DNA of 64,000 bases from Campylorhamphus procurvoides (Eukaryota > Chordata > Aves > Passeriformes > Dendrocolaptidae), in NCBI GenBank assembly GCA_013396655.1, contig WBMV01009170.1:434001-498000 (forward strand). Direction: 5' to 3'. Shown here one piece after another: positions 1 through 13,476 of the stretch. The notes under the pieces were generated by a model that was not told the DNA's origin, did no database searches, and saw nothing but the letters and a program-made list of their open reading frames with translations. The translations under genes were made by a program, and so were the position numbers. Each line of letters opens with the position of its first letter. The stretch's first letter is position 1.

Positions 1-3000
1 TAGCTCCAGAGAGAAAAAAACCTGTGACATTCTGGAGTCTGCTTATTTACCCACCTGTGTATGTGGCTTTTCATATCTATGTTGTTTATTTCTAATGCAG
101 TTTCAGTGACTGCATTCTGGAACCTACTAGTTTTCTGCAAGTCACTGGAAAATAAGAAAATATGCACATTAAATACCATTTTTTCTATGGTATTTAAAGT
201 GCTAAGCTGGAAATTAGGAGCTTGATCCAGCAAACTTCACCATGTAGGTAGTTTCATTGACCTCATCAGTGATGACAGGCCTTTGTGTGCTAGGGTCTTT
301 TCAACCTTTGCATGTGACTGTTACAAGAAAATGATGTAGAAATTAATAAATTTCTCTGGGAATGTCTGAATTTCAGTGCTTAGCAGTTTACTTTAGGGGA
401 AAACAGTTTTATTTGTGATGCATTTCAGCAAAGCCACATTCACTGTATTACTTTTTAAAATAAGCTGTTGATATTTAGTGTATACAGGCACGTTAATGGG
501 TGAGTCACAATGCAATAGTGTTACACATCAAAGTTACAAACATTCTGCAGTGTAAAAAACAAAATATTTTTAATAAGGCATAGTAGCTTTACTTTTCCCC
601 TCCTTGAGCAAGATTATGGGGTTTTACTTCAGAAGATCCATGAAAACTTGTTGGGGATTCAAAATTTTACTGTAAAGACCAGGAAAGCATTGTAGCTGTT
701 AAAAAAGGAGTGGAATTAACCAACATCTCTTTCTCCACACAGTCATTTTCCACATCAACACAAGTCCCAAGGAGCTATCTAGAAATATGCTTATAATGAA
801 GCTCTAGGGACTGCTGAATAATTCCCCGTTGTTCAGAGGAAGGTTCTTCAGCCTGGTATTTCAGGGCTCCAAGGTATTCATGTAACATGTACTGAACTCT
901 CAGAAACCTTCTTGTAATCCCTAGTTCTTCCATCAGGACATTTTATCCATCAGGACTCTGTTTTATATACAAACTATTTCCTGCAAAGCTCGATGGGATT
1001 TTTTTTAGATGGCTAAAAGAAATACAGTGTGACACCGTGTATATTTTCAGGGGTCTGTCTGTAGGGCAAATTTCCAGAGGCTGGTCTTCATTTATCTCAG
1101 TTGGCTTCTGTATTCTGGATCCTCAAGCAATCAAAAATCAATTAATACTTTATGCACTTAAGAAAACATTGTCTCTGGTAGCCCCAGAGCTAAGAGTTTT
1201 CTTCTGTTTTCCTCCTGGAAGTGACTGAGAGTGACTTCAGCACTGTGCAAAGCAATACTCAGAATGGACTTGGCAATTCAATGCTTCTGCTAACGGGGCA
1301 CATGTAGTGTGGCCATTAGCATGGGATTTTGTAGAGGAACAGAGGGTTAAATACTCAAACACTGAGGCTAAACAGAGCATTCTGCTCTTTTCTCAATTAT
1401 AAAATGGTGTTTTGTTGAAAATCCTGAGATAGGAAAGGGAGCTATTTTCTAGAAAAGGAATCTTAGGACCAGAAGTGAAGTGCCTCTTTTCTTTTAAGTA
1501 ATTTTTTTTTAAATGACTGAAAATATAATAATCTGATATGAATATATAACTCCAGACATAGCATGAACCTGACATTAACACTTCATTTGGAGAGCCCAAG
1601 GGAAAAAGTACTATGCTTTTCAATCTAAGTGGTCATTCTAATTCAAAATAAACACCAGTCATGTATACAACAGTTTCAATCAATATACTCCTAAGCTGAA
1701 AGATATTTGCCCTGATTTTGCATATAAATTCACCGTTTTTTACATAATTTGCATGATCATACATCCTTCTTAGAGGGTCAGTCATTTTAACTTTATTCAT
1801 AATCTCTACCTCCTAGCTTTATCTGCTGTTGACAGCTGGAGGAGTTAATTGAGAAATGGAGTGAGGTCTCCCTATTGCCTTCTCTTTCAAACAGCTGCTA
1901 GTCACCACTGTTGTGTATCTAATACGCTTATGTGGATACTGTTGGACTCTGAAATCAACACACCAGATAGAATTTATCTTAGAGAATGAGGATATTTGCC
2001 ATGCAGAAAAATAAGCTGTTCTATTCATCTCACCCTGATATGGACATCTAAAATAAGTCAAATGAATTGCATCCTAAAATTGCCTAGGTTTTCTGTTCCA
2101 CTTGAATGGAGATCAACATGAGTCATGCAGTTGTAGACATTTATACTGTAGACACAGGAAGGCAGGTGAGATTTATCTGGCCACTGGATTGGCATTTTCA
2201 ACAGTTCTCTGTTTCATAATTGACAGGTTATGCTATGGCTGAGCAGGCACCAGGTAGGACAACGCTGTTGCCCCAGGTAGGGCAATCACTTTTGGTTGAG
2301 TGATTTAAAAGCACTCACTTTTGGAAGAGTGATTTAAAAGCACTAAGATTCAGTCAAACATGGAGATAAAATCCTAAAGCAGCTAAATAGGTGCTTTGTT
2401 CCTTTGCAGTTGTGAATTCCACAAGGCCAAAGACTGTAAACCTGTATGTTTCTAGCTGAACTAGCTTATATTAATACCTTTTAGACATAAACTGTTGACA
2501 AAATCTGAGACTAAGTGGACTGAGCTGCACTGAGTTTAGAAAGCAAGGGGGTCTCACTTAAGCTCATGACTAAAAGGAGGGACCACAACCTAACTATACA
2601 ATAATCCATTGTAATAGATGGTAGAGTTGTTATTTATATTGCATTGGCAATATTTAGATACTGTATTAGCAATAAATCTAACCATAATCATCCACATAAT
2701 TAGTGTCCTACTTCTTGCACCTGGCTGAGAGCTTTCTTCCCACTACTCTGCCACAGTGAGTCAGACAGTGTTTCCTATCACTCCTCTCAATAACGAAAAT
2801 ACTAAACAACACCATGCTAGGGCAGGCCCTTGACACATCTCTCAGCACACAATCCCATTCTGACTCTGAGTCACTGCTAATTACCCTGACTATGCTTTTC
2901 CAACTGCTTTTGTAGGCAGGCAATAGCAATTTTATATAAATGCTCTCCCCCAATTTTCTCAGAATCTGTTGTGAGAAACCTTAGAAAATTTCCAGTATTT

Positions 3001-3794
3001 GACATCTACTGCCTTTTATCAGTCTGTAAAATAGGTTAGGCTGTTGTATGAGGAGATTACACTGGTCTGTTACAATTTGGCCTTGACATATCTGCAGAGA
3101 AGCAGACAGATAGATTAACAAAAGGACTTAAGTGCCACCTAACTGTCATTTCAGATATCTAAGACTCATATCCTCCAAACACATAGCTTCTAATAACCTG
3201 AATTCCCTGGATTTTAAATTTCTTCTAGGAAGTGTGTATTTTCCCAAGTGCAGTCTGCACTCCAGTAAAATTTAGCTCCTGAACACCAGCAGGATTAAGA
3301 GTCTCTAACTGAAGCTATGAGGAAAATAAATGAAGATTTAAAGAGGAGAGATATGAAGAAATAAAAATTAAGTCGTTAATCCAAGACAAAGACCTTCAAG
3401 TTCTGATTGCTGTTCAGAACAGTTTCTGCATTTTCTATCAGAATGTCACTGGAAGAAAAAAAAAACCTCCACAAAACCAGATGGATAATAAGGCTGAACT
3501 TCAATTTTTCTTTCTAAACTACTCTTTTAACAGAGGAATCGTGTGCATTACAGTGTAATGATGCAGCTTGTGATTAGTCATGAAAATGTTAGGAACTAGA
3601 GAGACATTAATTGTGAACTGTAATTGTTGGGAGTTTTTTCCCCATAAGGTATAGCATCTGCTAAACACAAAACCATCAAACCACCAAGAAGCAAATCCTA
3701 ATTTCACTGGAGCTGTAATTTCTGACTTCACTTATTTTATAGCCTTGTTAACATTAAATGAAATGCTATATGAATAATAGTCCATTTTGCTTTG
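1..3794. other. Non-coding AT-rich DNA, no gene seen
   Basis: No exon, RNA gene or interspersed repeat could be recognised here. Open frames on both strands are under about 85 codons, lack any familiar motif and look like chance. The composition is ordinary AT-rich vertebrate sequence with scattered AATAAA hexamers that have no gene context. Small local duplications near 2.25-2.34 kb are listed separately. The stretch lies upstream of the CpG island at 13.5 kb, so it is probably intergenic; distal regulatory sequence cannot be excluded. Confidence 0.55.
2251..2344. repeat. Two adjacent short tandem duplications
   Basis: A 29-bp unit starting TCACTTTTGG occurs twice (2286-2314 and 2315-2344). 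The copies differ only at the TT/AA after TTTTGG. Immediately to the left, CAGGTAGG recurs at 2251 and 2274, suggesting a second, more degraded 23-bp duplication. This looks like local replication slippage with no apparent function. Confidence 0.8.
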
Positions 3795-4222
3795 AAATTT
3801 TATTTCTCTTTTTGCCTTCTTAGCAGTATTTCAGACTTCCAAAGAAGCCACAATAAATATTCATTTTCACAGAATATGCCAAGTTGTCCCCCACATTTCT
3901 GTCCAGCTTCAAGTCCAGTTGAGCTTTGGCCACATGAATGTTCTCCCTACAGTGGCAAGCAGCATCTCTGAATTCTTCCCATGTCTCTTGACCTTGCTTC
4001 CACTGGGCATACACTTTTCTTTTTTGCCTTATTTCAAAGAGAAGATCTCTGCTCAGCCAAGTCAGTCTTCTGCCTCACCATCTTGACTTCTGACATTTGG
4101 GAACTGCCTGCTCCTGTGCCCTTAGGAGGTGATGTTTGAAAAGTGACCAGCACTGATGGGGCCCAGCACCTGCAAAAACATTTTCCCAGGGGACCTTATG
4201 AAATCCCTGAGCAGCCTGAAGT
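3795..4222 (-). mobile_element. CR1 LINE internal ORF2 fragment
   Basis: Read on the minus strand this encodes part of the CR1 second open reading frame, in the linker between the endonuclease and the reverse transcriptase. A frame running from about 4070 down to 3820 contains LTWLSRDLLFEIRQKRK followed by YAQWKQGQETWEEF and AKAQLDLKL, the basic and helical pattern typical of this linker. Further upstream (about 4080-4222) homology continues at DNA level but the frame is broken by stops. CR1 copies normally keep the 3' end and lose the 5' end; this one has no CR1 3' end next to it, so it is an internal remnant of an older insertion. It is non-functional. Confidence 0.8.
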
Positions 4223-5888
4223 CTGTTTCTATGCTCATACATTATTTTACGTCATGTATTTATAACAAGATAAACATTCTACATGTTCACATGAATTGCA
4301 TGTGAATAATTGTCACAGTTGACTGGTGATCAAGCAGGAATGCATCCAAGCACCAATATGTTAGCACAAAATCAGGTAGTGATAGAACAAATTTTGGACA
4401 CTAATTCAGCATGGTTTATATAACAAACAGACCAGACTGTCTAAAATTAGGCTGTTTCCTTGTGTTTTACTCTATGAAAAATCTCAGTTTCTAATTAGTA
4501 CTGCACTAATCCTACAGTGCTGGAGACAGAGTTTTCTTGTGGGTAAGTTTAAGAGTTTATTTATCCTAGGACGAATTTACATTGAATTTAGGACATCTGT
4601 AAGGATGTTCCAACTCATAGAGATTTTATGATCTTTATTAGAATGCAGTTTTTCCTTAAATTAAGTAATTTACAAGGTATTCCTACTCTGCCCTGCCTTC
4701 ATTAAATGTCTAAGAATTTAGCTTGGACACTTCGATACTTCTAACCGATGGGTTCAGAGCTCTTCAAATAGTCACATGGATAGTGTGATGGAGACATGTA
4801 CAGTGTAAATACAGAAGCATCACTTCTATCAAAAAGGATTATAAAATTAAGAGGTAGATAAATGAGGCTGACACTGTCATTCTTAGAGTCCCTGGAAAGA
4901 CTTACCTTGTAGAAAGAAATTCTGCCAATCTAAAATGATAAATGCTTACTTTTACTCTGAATCCTAAGGAGTGGAGGTAAGAAATCAGCACACTGAAAAC
5001 TTGATATGCCTATAATCCATGTTGACTTACTTTATGAGATCATTAACCGGTGTTAAAGATGTTCTGTTTAGAATGTGAGACACAGGTAATTTTTACTGTT
5101 ATCAAATACGATGTTAACAGAAAGTAAAGACTTCCAGAAGGAACATGAGAATGCAGGAGATCACATGGATCAGCTCCACTCTTTCTGAATGGCAGAAAAG
5201 CACACAGTTTATCTCTACTTTGGAATGGTCCATATAACAAACAACCATGCCACCATATGTAACAAACCACAAAACACTTTGTGATAAATAAATTCCACAA
5301 AAAATAAACATTCAAGCAAAAGATCATGAACAGGACTAATGCCCACGCACTTGAAATCGTGCATGTGGTTGTGTGAATGAACACATCGTTTTTCTTGCTT
5401 CTGAAATAAATTGTGCAGTTCTTATAGCTTAGAGTTGCTTATTGTGGCATATTCAATTCAGAAAAGAGGGTGTATTTCAGAGAAAGATTAAATAATGCCA
5501 TCTATAGAAATTTTACAGTATGTGTAATGAATGCACTACAGTATCTAAAAAGAAATTAAAATGCTTTGTTCCGCAAAATACTTACAGACATATTTAACCT
5601 ATATCAAATATTCACCCCTTTTGAAAAATAAATGTCTTTGATGTTTCATTATATTATACACACATATAATGAATATGTATGTACATGCATGGATTTATTT
5701 TAGAATTTCATTACATTAACAAAAACTTATTAAGCATATCTATATTGAATGCACTGTGTGAATCAAGTCTTGAAATTATGTGGAAAAGTCTCATGTCCTC
5801 AATAACCAGAGACTGCAACTTTATATTCGTTACACTTCAAAAGCTGGAATTTTCTGCATCAGATCAAGTATGGGACAATATCCTGATT
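4223..5888. other. Non-coding AT-rich DNA, no gene seen
   Basis: Nothing recognisable as an exon, RNA gene or known repeat. A 113-codon minus-strand open frame (5043-5384) is rich in C, F, W and L, has no family motif and is most simply chance. The segment lies between two minus-strand CR1 fragments. Confidence 0.5.
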
Positions 5889-6510
5889 ACAGAATCACAG
5901 AGCCTGTGAGGCTGGAAAGGATTTCTCCAAATCACCTGGTCCAACCGCCATGCCTAAGCAGGGTCAGTTAGGGAAGGTTGCTGAAGGGCATGTCTGGAGA
6001 TTTTAAGTATCTCCAAGGACGGAGCTTCCACAGCCTCTCTGGACAACCTGTCACACAGTTTGGCCACTCCCACAGTAAAAATGTTTCATGTGTGCTCCTT
6101 GCTTCTCATCCTGTCACTGGACACCACTGCAAAGTGCCTGGCTCTGTCTACCTTACTCAGTTCCCATCAGATATGTTTCCATATTTGTAAGACACACCTG
6201 AGACTTCTCTTCTCCAGACTAAAAAATCCCAGCCCTCAGAGCTAGGGAGAGTGAACCCTCTCTTAGGTCACATGGTTTGGTCTCTGAATCAACTTTGTGA
6301 TCCTTCACTAGGCTTGCTCCAGTAGGTTCATGTCTCACTTGTACTGGAGAGCCCCACACCATGCCCAGCACTACCGATGTATCTGCTCAGCACTGAGGAG
6401 AGGGGCAGGTTCACCTCCCTCAACCTGCTGGCAATGGTCTTCCTGATGCTGTTGGTTCTCCTTGCTGCCAGTGTGCACTGTGGCTGCTGACGCTTGTGTC
6501 AAGTTTCCTG
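5889..6510 (-). mobile_element. CR1 LINE, 5'-truncated copy with 3' end
   Basis: The left edge (AGAATCACAGAGCC, from 5891) is the reverse complement of the CR1 3' terminus. It is followed by the usual 3' blocks in reverse: a 'GGTCCAACC' block near 5939, a 'CAGGGTCA' block near 5958, a cysteine/leucine-rich coding remnant, and 'CTTCTCCAGACTAAAAA' near 6209. Similarity fades after about 6510, in the C-terminal part of the reverse transcriptase. So this is a typical 5'-truncated insertion, oriented right to left. All frames carry stops and small indels, consistent with an old inactive copy. The right boundary is uncertain by about 50 bases. Confidence 0.88.
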
Positions 6511-9477
6511 GTGGAAATTCTGACAGTTGGAAATGGGAAACTATTTTAACACGTTTCCTAACATTAAAACATTTGAAACTTGAAAATTTGGAACACATTA
6601 GGCAAAATACACCAGCATAGTTACGACTGTAGATTTGCAAAGAACTTTATGAATGTGAATTTAACTTCTGCATAATCTCAGGTTTAGGAATGTGGGATTT
6701 TTTCAGTTTCTTTCTCATTGTTAATCTCGTCTAATCCACTGTTAGCATTCAATAAAATAAATTCAGAAATATCAATGGCAAAATGCACTAAAATACTGCA
6801 TTAAGATATACAAACATTTTAAGGTGTGCATTTTGTTACCTCTCCCTTTATTGCTTTGTCTTTGTGTCCTCTTAGAAGGAAAACCTTGTTTGGGAAAAAG
6901 ATGAGTGGAAAAAGTATAATCTTTTGAAGTGGAAGTTTCTGGTCTAGTTTAAAGATTAGCCTTTTATAAGATGATCTCAACTACTGAGCAACGAATTTGC
7001 ATCAGTCCCATGAGAATTCTTTACATTAGCTTTAGTCGCACATTGCTGAGAAGATTAAAGACTTTTTGGAGTTCTAAAAGAAGACTGTATTGGGTGAAAA
7101 TTAGGACATAGTCCTTTTCATTATTTTCTTACTGATCAAAACTGTTCTAAATTCACCTGTACGTAGGGACATGCATACATATATGTATGTACCTACATCA
7201 CCTATACCTATATCTGATCTATACTGCTATCATCTACCTATAATCTATCTATATCATCTATCTACATCTGTCATGCACATGCAGTCAAGGCAAGGTTTCA
7301 GATACAGAGGTTTCAGGGTTTTAGCCTTGTCATTAGTACTAGCACATATGTGACAAATTGCCATGTCCCTCATGATGTAGCTGTAGAGCTTTGGAGCAAC
7401 TACATGGTCACATAAAACCTTGGCATGGCATTTACACAATCTACAATCCTACCAGGACAGAAGGAAAGAAAAACTGTGCTAGATATAGTACAACAGATGA
7501 ACTGATAAAGCTGGGGTCAGAGTACCAAGACAGCACATTAAGAAAACAAAGATAAAAAGAGAATGTGATGTTTAAGCAGGGTTGTTCTGCTAAGGAAATA
7601 AGAATTAAAACTAAGTGAAGATGATGACAGTCCTTGAAGATGTATTTTGATGCTGTTACAGATTACTTACCACAAGTATATCTTCTTGATACACCTTATC
7701 TCCCATACTGATTATCATCAGGCAAATGTGTCGGCAAGCAGTAAACATGGCCTTGTCTTTACCACTGAGCTGATATTGTGGTAGTTTTGTTAAGTAATTT
7801 GAATGGTAAGAGCTTCTCAGAGTAGCTTTGCAAGCCCTGCAGCATTCTAGCCCTAACAGAGACGTGACAATATTCCCCAGCTGAAGACAACAGTGGTAAT
7901 GAAGACCACACACTACTGACCTTGATGGCAACTAACAGCACACACAGCAGTAGCCAAACAATTTTTAGCACTGATCTCTGCCTCCCATTTCCTCCCACAA
8001 TTAGACAGGGGCTGTATCAGTTTCTGTCCCTTGTCCTGTCAGGCTGGTTTCAGATAACGTATAGGAAAGAACCTAGATTAAATCACACATTGCTAATAAG
8101 TAATGACTGGCAGGCTAGTGAGTGTAAAAATAAATGTGCTAAAAGGCCAAGGCATCTGTCACACCCTAGAGGAAAGCATCCAATCTTAATGCTAAGTATA
8201 TAATACACAAATACCTACTGTGACTGGGAGTCTTCAATCACAAATGCTCATTCTAAAAGAGCTTCCGAAAATATCATCAAAGAATAGTTCAACACTCTTC
8301 GGAAAACTGGAGCATATTGTAGCCTCTACAGATATGCTGAACCCTACTGCACAGAAAGTCTTCTCCTTTGAAGTAAACTAATTCTTTCTTTTTGCATCTC
8401 TGATGAATATTTTATTTTAAAAAGCAAATAAAAGTGACATCGAAATATGCATTATATATTTCCCTCCAAAAATGATGCTGAAAGAACACCAAAATCCAAA
8501 GGCCAAACTAAAGATTATGTTTGCATTATTACTGAGGTTCGCAAGAAGTGACTTTCTTTGAAATCTGTGTATTTTCCTGTGAAAGCCTTACACTGCAAGA
8601 TTTCATATAGCAAAAAGAGCTTAAAGTAAGTTATCAAGACAGAACTAAGCTCCCTATCTTTCACAGACTCTGTGTTAACTGTACAAGCCACTTCAGTCAT
8701 TTTTATTTTCAAAGACAGATGTATTCTTTATTCTCCATTCAATGAGCCTGAAGTGCCAGTCTTAGACCTGATTTTAAGGAACGTTTTCTACCTTACCCTT
8801 CCCAAAAAAGAACAGGGAAAAAGTCTGGGGTTTCTGAAACATCCAGGGCATCAATATTTTGAGTTGAATATCTAGCTGCTGAGGTATTTGAAATTTAGAA
8901 ATTTCCATGTGACATTTTGCATCTCAGATGCATATACTGAAATGAAGAGAACAAAATCTTTTCATACCTGTATTTTTAGAAGGAAGGTTTTGAAGTCAGG
9001 AACCTTGGAGAACCCTTAGGAACTGCACTCATGGTCAATGAAAAAAGAATAGGAATTTTTATTTAGCTACATTTAGCTGTCAATTATGTCTGAATCAATT
9101 AATTGTTTAGAATATAAAGAAACATTGCAAAGATGCTTTTTCATATATATTCACTTTTTATACTGAATGAAACAAGAAATCATAGGAAAAAAAACCACTG
9201 AGCTCATGTAAATGTTCATATAATACATAAGAGTAGGGTGACCAACTAAGGTTACATGCTAATTCTTAGACCTGCAACAGCAGTAAGTACTTACAGTATC
9301 CTTTTTGCATAGTGTTTATGCAGATTTTCACATATATTAAAGAAAACTGAAACATCTTCCCCATGTATAAAACTGCCAGTAACCTGAGGAATTTTGTGTT
9401 CATGACATGGTGGTCTCTCACCTGGGCTAAATGATTAACTGTGGGCATCAACAGAATCAGTATCACGCGTGAGAAGT
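6511..9477. other. Non-coding AT-rich DNA, no gene seen
   Basis: No exon or interspersed repeat recognised. The segment contains the degenerate TATC tract at about 7.17-7.28 kb. Overlapping open frames at 7656-8203 (79-93 codons on both strands) show no conserved motif, and the frames open in opposite directions over the same bases, which argues for chance. Confidence 0.5.
7171..7275. repeat. Degenerate TATC/TACA microsatellite
   Basis: About 100 bases are built from interrupted CTAT, CTAC, ATCTAT and ATGTAT units. Interruptions are frequent, so the tract is an aged microsatellite and probably only mildly length-variable. No gene context. Confidence 0.8.
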
Positions 9478-9592
9478 AGAATCACAGAATACAGAGTTGG
9501 AAGGGGCCCACCAGGATTGAGGCCAAGTCCTGGCCCTGCATAGGACATCCCAAGACTCATACCGTATGCCTGAGTGTTGTCCAAACAATACA
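9478..9592 (-). mobile_element. CR1 LINE, short 3'-end fragment
   Basis: Starts with AGAATCACAGAATACAGAG and continues GTTGGAAGGGGCCCACC, then 'CCAAGTCCTGGCCCTGCATAG' type sequence and 'GTTGTCCAAAC'. In avian CR1 this is the reverse complement of the last ~110 bases of the element. The subfamily differs from the copy at 5.9 kb, because its 3' block carries the 'TCCTGGCCCTGCA' variant. Severely 5'-truncated; no coding content. Confidence 0.82.
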
Positions 9593-12500
9593 GGGCCAAA
9601 CAATCTGCTTTCTAAAAATGTTTGTTTTGTTTTTTTTTCATTTGTTTTGCTATGAGAAGGTTGTGTCTATGCATCTAGCTGTATGCATCCATGGACTGGA
9701 CAGGTGAGAGATTGTATTTTTGACTTTGGAGAGAATCTGGGCAACTTCTGCTTCTCTGAAGTTGCACGTGAGTCACCTGTCTTGTGGTACAAACTTGATA
9801 TCCTAGTAGTAGCTTATAGAGAAACCAATTTAATGGGAGAGTTATTTTACTTTGTGGGACTCAAATTCATGGGAAAGTTGAGATCTGCTTACTGAAACAC
9901 TAATTTTATATTCACCAACCCATGATGTGATGCGACTGCTTCTTGAACAAAACACAGTGTAATTTAGAGCAACCTAATGTCCAAAGTTACAAGCTCTGGA
10001 CTGGTATCCAGGGCATGCAGTACTAGTCAGAGATCAACAGAATGTAAACATACTGTCACATCATCCTCTTAGTTTCTCTCCTGTTCCAGTTCTTTGTCAG
10101 ATATTAATATTTTTGTTTGCACAGAAAAACCTGTCTGAGCGCTAAGCTACTTTTTTTGCCAGATCTGTAGTTCCTAATCCCTTTTGCAGAGGGAAATAGG
10201 GACAGTATTCCCATTTAAAAAATGGTTACAAAAGTTGTTTCTCATTAAAAGTACCTAATTTTGTTATTTTGCGTCGTCAAAAGTGTCTGAATCATTTTCC
10301 AGAAATATTTGAGTCATGAAAGAGATCAAGCAGAGGAAATAATAGCCTCAGTGATTAAACTGCAAGCTATTGAAAACAGACTTGTAAGATACAGAATCTA
10401 ATTTCAAAACTAAGTCTCTTCCCATATGCTCTATTTTAAGCTCTATGATTAAAATTACCTTTCTGATGTGTTTCATTCACTTTGAAGAGTTTGGAATTCA
10501 ACAAGAGTAGCGTTCAGCTCAGTTAACTCTGACTCTCAAACTCTTACTTTCATTTGAAAATGTTTAATATCATGGGAAATATTTTGCTTCATTTGGGAGT
10601 AATGAAAAGGAACTTGTGTGCATCAATTTCATGGATGACAGGCTTGAATATAGCCAGAGTTCAAATTATCTCTGCAAATATACATCTGGAATTCAAATAA
10701 CCATGGATTTTTAAATGGTTTGTTAGCATTGTTAGCCTTCTTACAGCAGCATAAGCTGTAGTAAGATTTTTCAAAGAAAAAGGACTCAAGCTATTTTAAT
10801 GCATCACACTCAGCTAGGTAAGACTCCACAGCAGCAGAGCTGAAGGGCAAATGAATTACTATGTTTTTGTAAAATTTGCAGTTGAAACATAATATTTATT
10901 CTTTGCTTTTAGTAGTATTCCAAGGCAACATTGGGGTATGGAGCAACATATGGTCATTTTACTATGTTTACAAGAAAAAACATTTTTCAAATAAACAGCC
11001 ATCAGCAAAACAATAGGGGCTTCTAATCTTATTAATCCTCTAAAAGATTGCTGGGACTGGATAGGGGTATATAAAGCTCATACTGGCCTGTGTCTCCATT
11101 TTATTATAATAACAGAAAGCTGTTGTCCCTGCTTCATACTCCCCACCCCCCTTTCCTTCCATGGCAGATACTACGAGTGTTGTAAAAATATGAAGTAAGG
11201 TCAGTGGTTGCTGTTCCTCCACAAGTGCTGGAGGCTGCAGCTATGTCTCTTTCATCCTTATAGTCGGATCCCAAATGAGAGTTGTGCCTCTTTCCAGGGA
11301 GCAAATTCCTCACAGGAATCAATTATCCTGGGATGTAGGCATGTGTATGACCTAAGATATAAACTGATCATAGGGAGAGTGCTATGGAATAACGAGCAGC
11401 TGACAACTAAAAATGCACAAGGTGCTGAAGGCACTCCGTTTCTGCTTTTTGCATGTCTTCTGTTCCTGTTTTGCTTTGCTGACTCCCTGGCTGTAGTGAA
11501 GGATATTTGAATCAAGCAAAAGGAGAGACAGGGACATTCTGTGCAGTGCAGAGACACCCACTGGTTTATTTAAGTAAAAAAATTCCCCTGCCTCAAAATG
11601 CGTAAGACAGCCATCTTACCTCCTGGAAACAAAATCAGTAACATCCTTTAGAGAGTATCCTAAATGTTAAATAGCATATACCATGTAACTATATGTGGCA
11701 GCGTATAACAGCCTGTGCTGTACATCGGAGGGGACATGCTGAGGAGGCCAGCACTCCCTGCAGCAAATCATCCTAGAGCTGACTTTGTGTTTTAGCTGCA
11801 AAATGTAGCCTGAGGCAGTTTTGGAACCAAACGCCATTCAGAGCAGTCCTAAGGCTGCTCTAAATCCAGGCAAGGGCTGAAAGAGTTCTATGTCCCTCAC
11901 TGTAAGAAAGCAGTGTAAAAAACCATTTTTAAGGTGTCTAAAAATTGTAGTTCATGAGAATTCTGTGACAGAGATTCAAAACTCACTAATACTTCAAACA
12001 CCTTCTGTTCCTTTACTATGTACTGTGCTAATGTGCATAATCTAACCTGTTTATCCTAACATGCTCTGCTATTCAGTCTTCTATTCCCTCTTTTTTCTGA
12101 ACCTTTGGTGCCACCCAGTTTTGAGAGCACACCCATGGTGACTGATCTCCTCTTCTTCTGCATGTTTGTGTACACATACAGTGCTCAGTATTGAAATAAG
12201 ACATAAGAATTCAAGACCAAAGCCTAAATCTCCAACTTTGGAATTATTAAATGAGAATCTATTAGGGTTTTCTTTTTTTTAAAATGGACTATCTTTTCTT
12301 TTCCTTGAACAATGAGCTTCTGATCCATCTGGTTCTTAGAGTATGATCTCCCTAAACTTGACATAACAATGTTTGGTGCAATCTGCAGACAGTAAAGACG
12401 TAAGGTCAGTGCTATCTTGTGTTTTAGAGGAGCTCTCAGATATGCAAGAACTACCCAAGATGACAGCTACAAATGAAGCAGTACTCCTGCTGAAAAAAAA

Positions 12501-13348
12501 AAATACTTTGGATGTCTCCCTACTGTAGGGACCTGATTTTTCATAAGGGGAAATGTATGTGCTTTGGTGCCACTCCCAACATAAAGGAGTGATCATGAAG
12601 GAACAGGGGGCCTAAGGCTGTCAACTGAGGGCCTTGGATTAGCTGAAGTTTTCCGCTCTTTGGTCCTTATTGCTGTGCAGATGGCATAACATAGCCAAGG
12701 GTTATTTGTACTGCGCCCACTAGTGACTGTGTGTGTTATCTGTCTCTGTAAATATTGTCACGGTTGCAATTCTACAAAAGTTTTGTTTCATATACACTGG
12801 GAACTCACGTCTCAGAGTTTTGTAGGGTCCATGTTCCAGCCCTCAAAAGCCCTTCTTGGAGCAGTCATCACAAATTTGGCAGCTTGTGGCTCTTCATTGG
12901 ATCATGTCTCTACTCTGGCCGCATTTACTTCCTCCAAGAGGGGAATGCAGCAAACCGTGTATTTTTCTTTTTTTTTTTGTTCCCCATCTGGGACTTTCGA
13001 TTCCTGCAGCAATTTACAATGTATTTACCACAGGAATTGAGCTCAAGGGACAGGCAGAGGCTTCAAAAGTAAACTTAGCCTTTGTGGTAATGAAAAAGGT
13101 CTAAGAAATATGGTCCTGCATACAAGATGCAAAGTCCAGAAAATAAATTGAGGCTGAAGAAAAATCCTGTTATTTCAAAATCAGTTCTCCCAACTTGAGA
13201 GGAGGGTTCTAATTAAAAGTTTGAAGGGGTGTTGCCGGGCATTTCCCTCGAGGGTTCTGAGCATCACCCCTCTTGCCCAGCTGCACCCCTGGGGTCCCCT
13301 CCATCTCCTGCCTTTTTTTTCTGTGGCCCGTGGATGCGGGCATGGCTG
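9593..13348. other. Non-coding DNA upstream of the CpG island
   Basis: No exon or repeat family recognised. Open frames reach about 105 codons (12723-13072) in overlapping frames of both strands without motifs. Base composition rises in G+C approaching 13.2 kb. Proximity to the CpG island makes this a likely place for promoter-proximal regulatory elements, but none can be pinpointed by eye. Confidence 0.45.
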
Positions 13349-13423
13349 AGGGCCACAGCCTAGCTATGGGAAGAGGGACACAGTCTGGCTATGGGAAGAG
13401 GGACACAGTCTGGCTATGGGAAT
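13349..13423. repeat. 25-bp minisatellite, three copies
   Basis: CTATGGGA recurs at 13364, 13389 and 13414, giving a 25-bp period. The unit is roughly GGGACACAGTCTGGCTATGG plus AAGA. Copies two and three are nearly identical; copy one differs at a few positions (CCACAGCCTAG). It lies just upstream of the CpG island. Confidence 0.9.
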
Positions 13424-13476
13424 CAGTTTAACTTGGTCTTCTCCCACCCTTTGGGAATATGCAGCGTGCAGGCCTG

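Noticed and set aside
3820..4014. 64-codon minus frame as a small host gene
   Set aside because: Its sequence matches the CR1 ORF2 linker; it is a retrotransposon remnant.
7171..7275. CRISPR-like array or tandem gene repeat
   Set aside because: Irregular tetranucleotide units without spacers; an aged microsatellite in a vertebrate genome.
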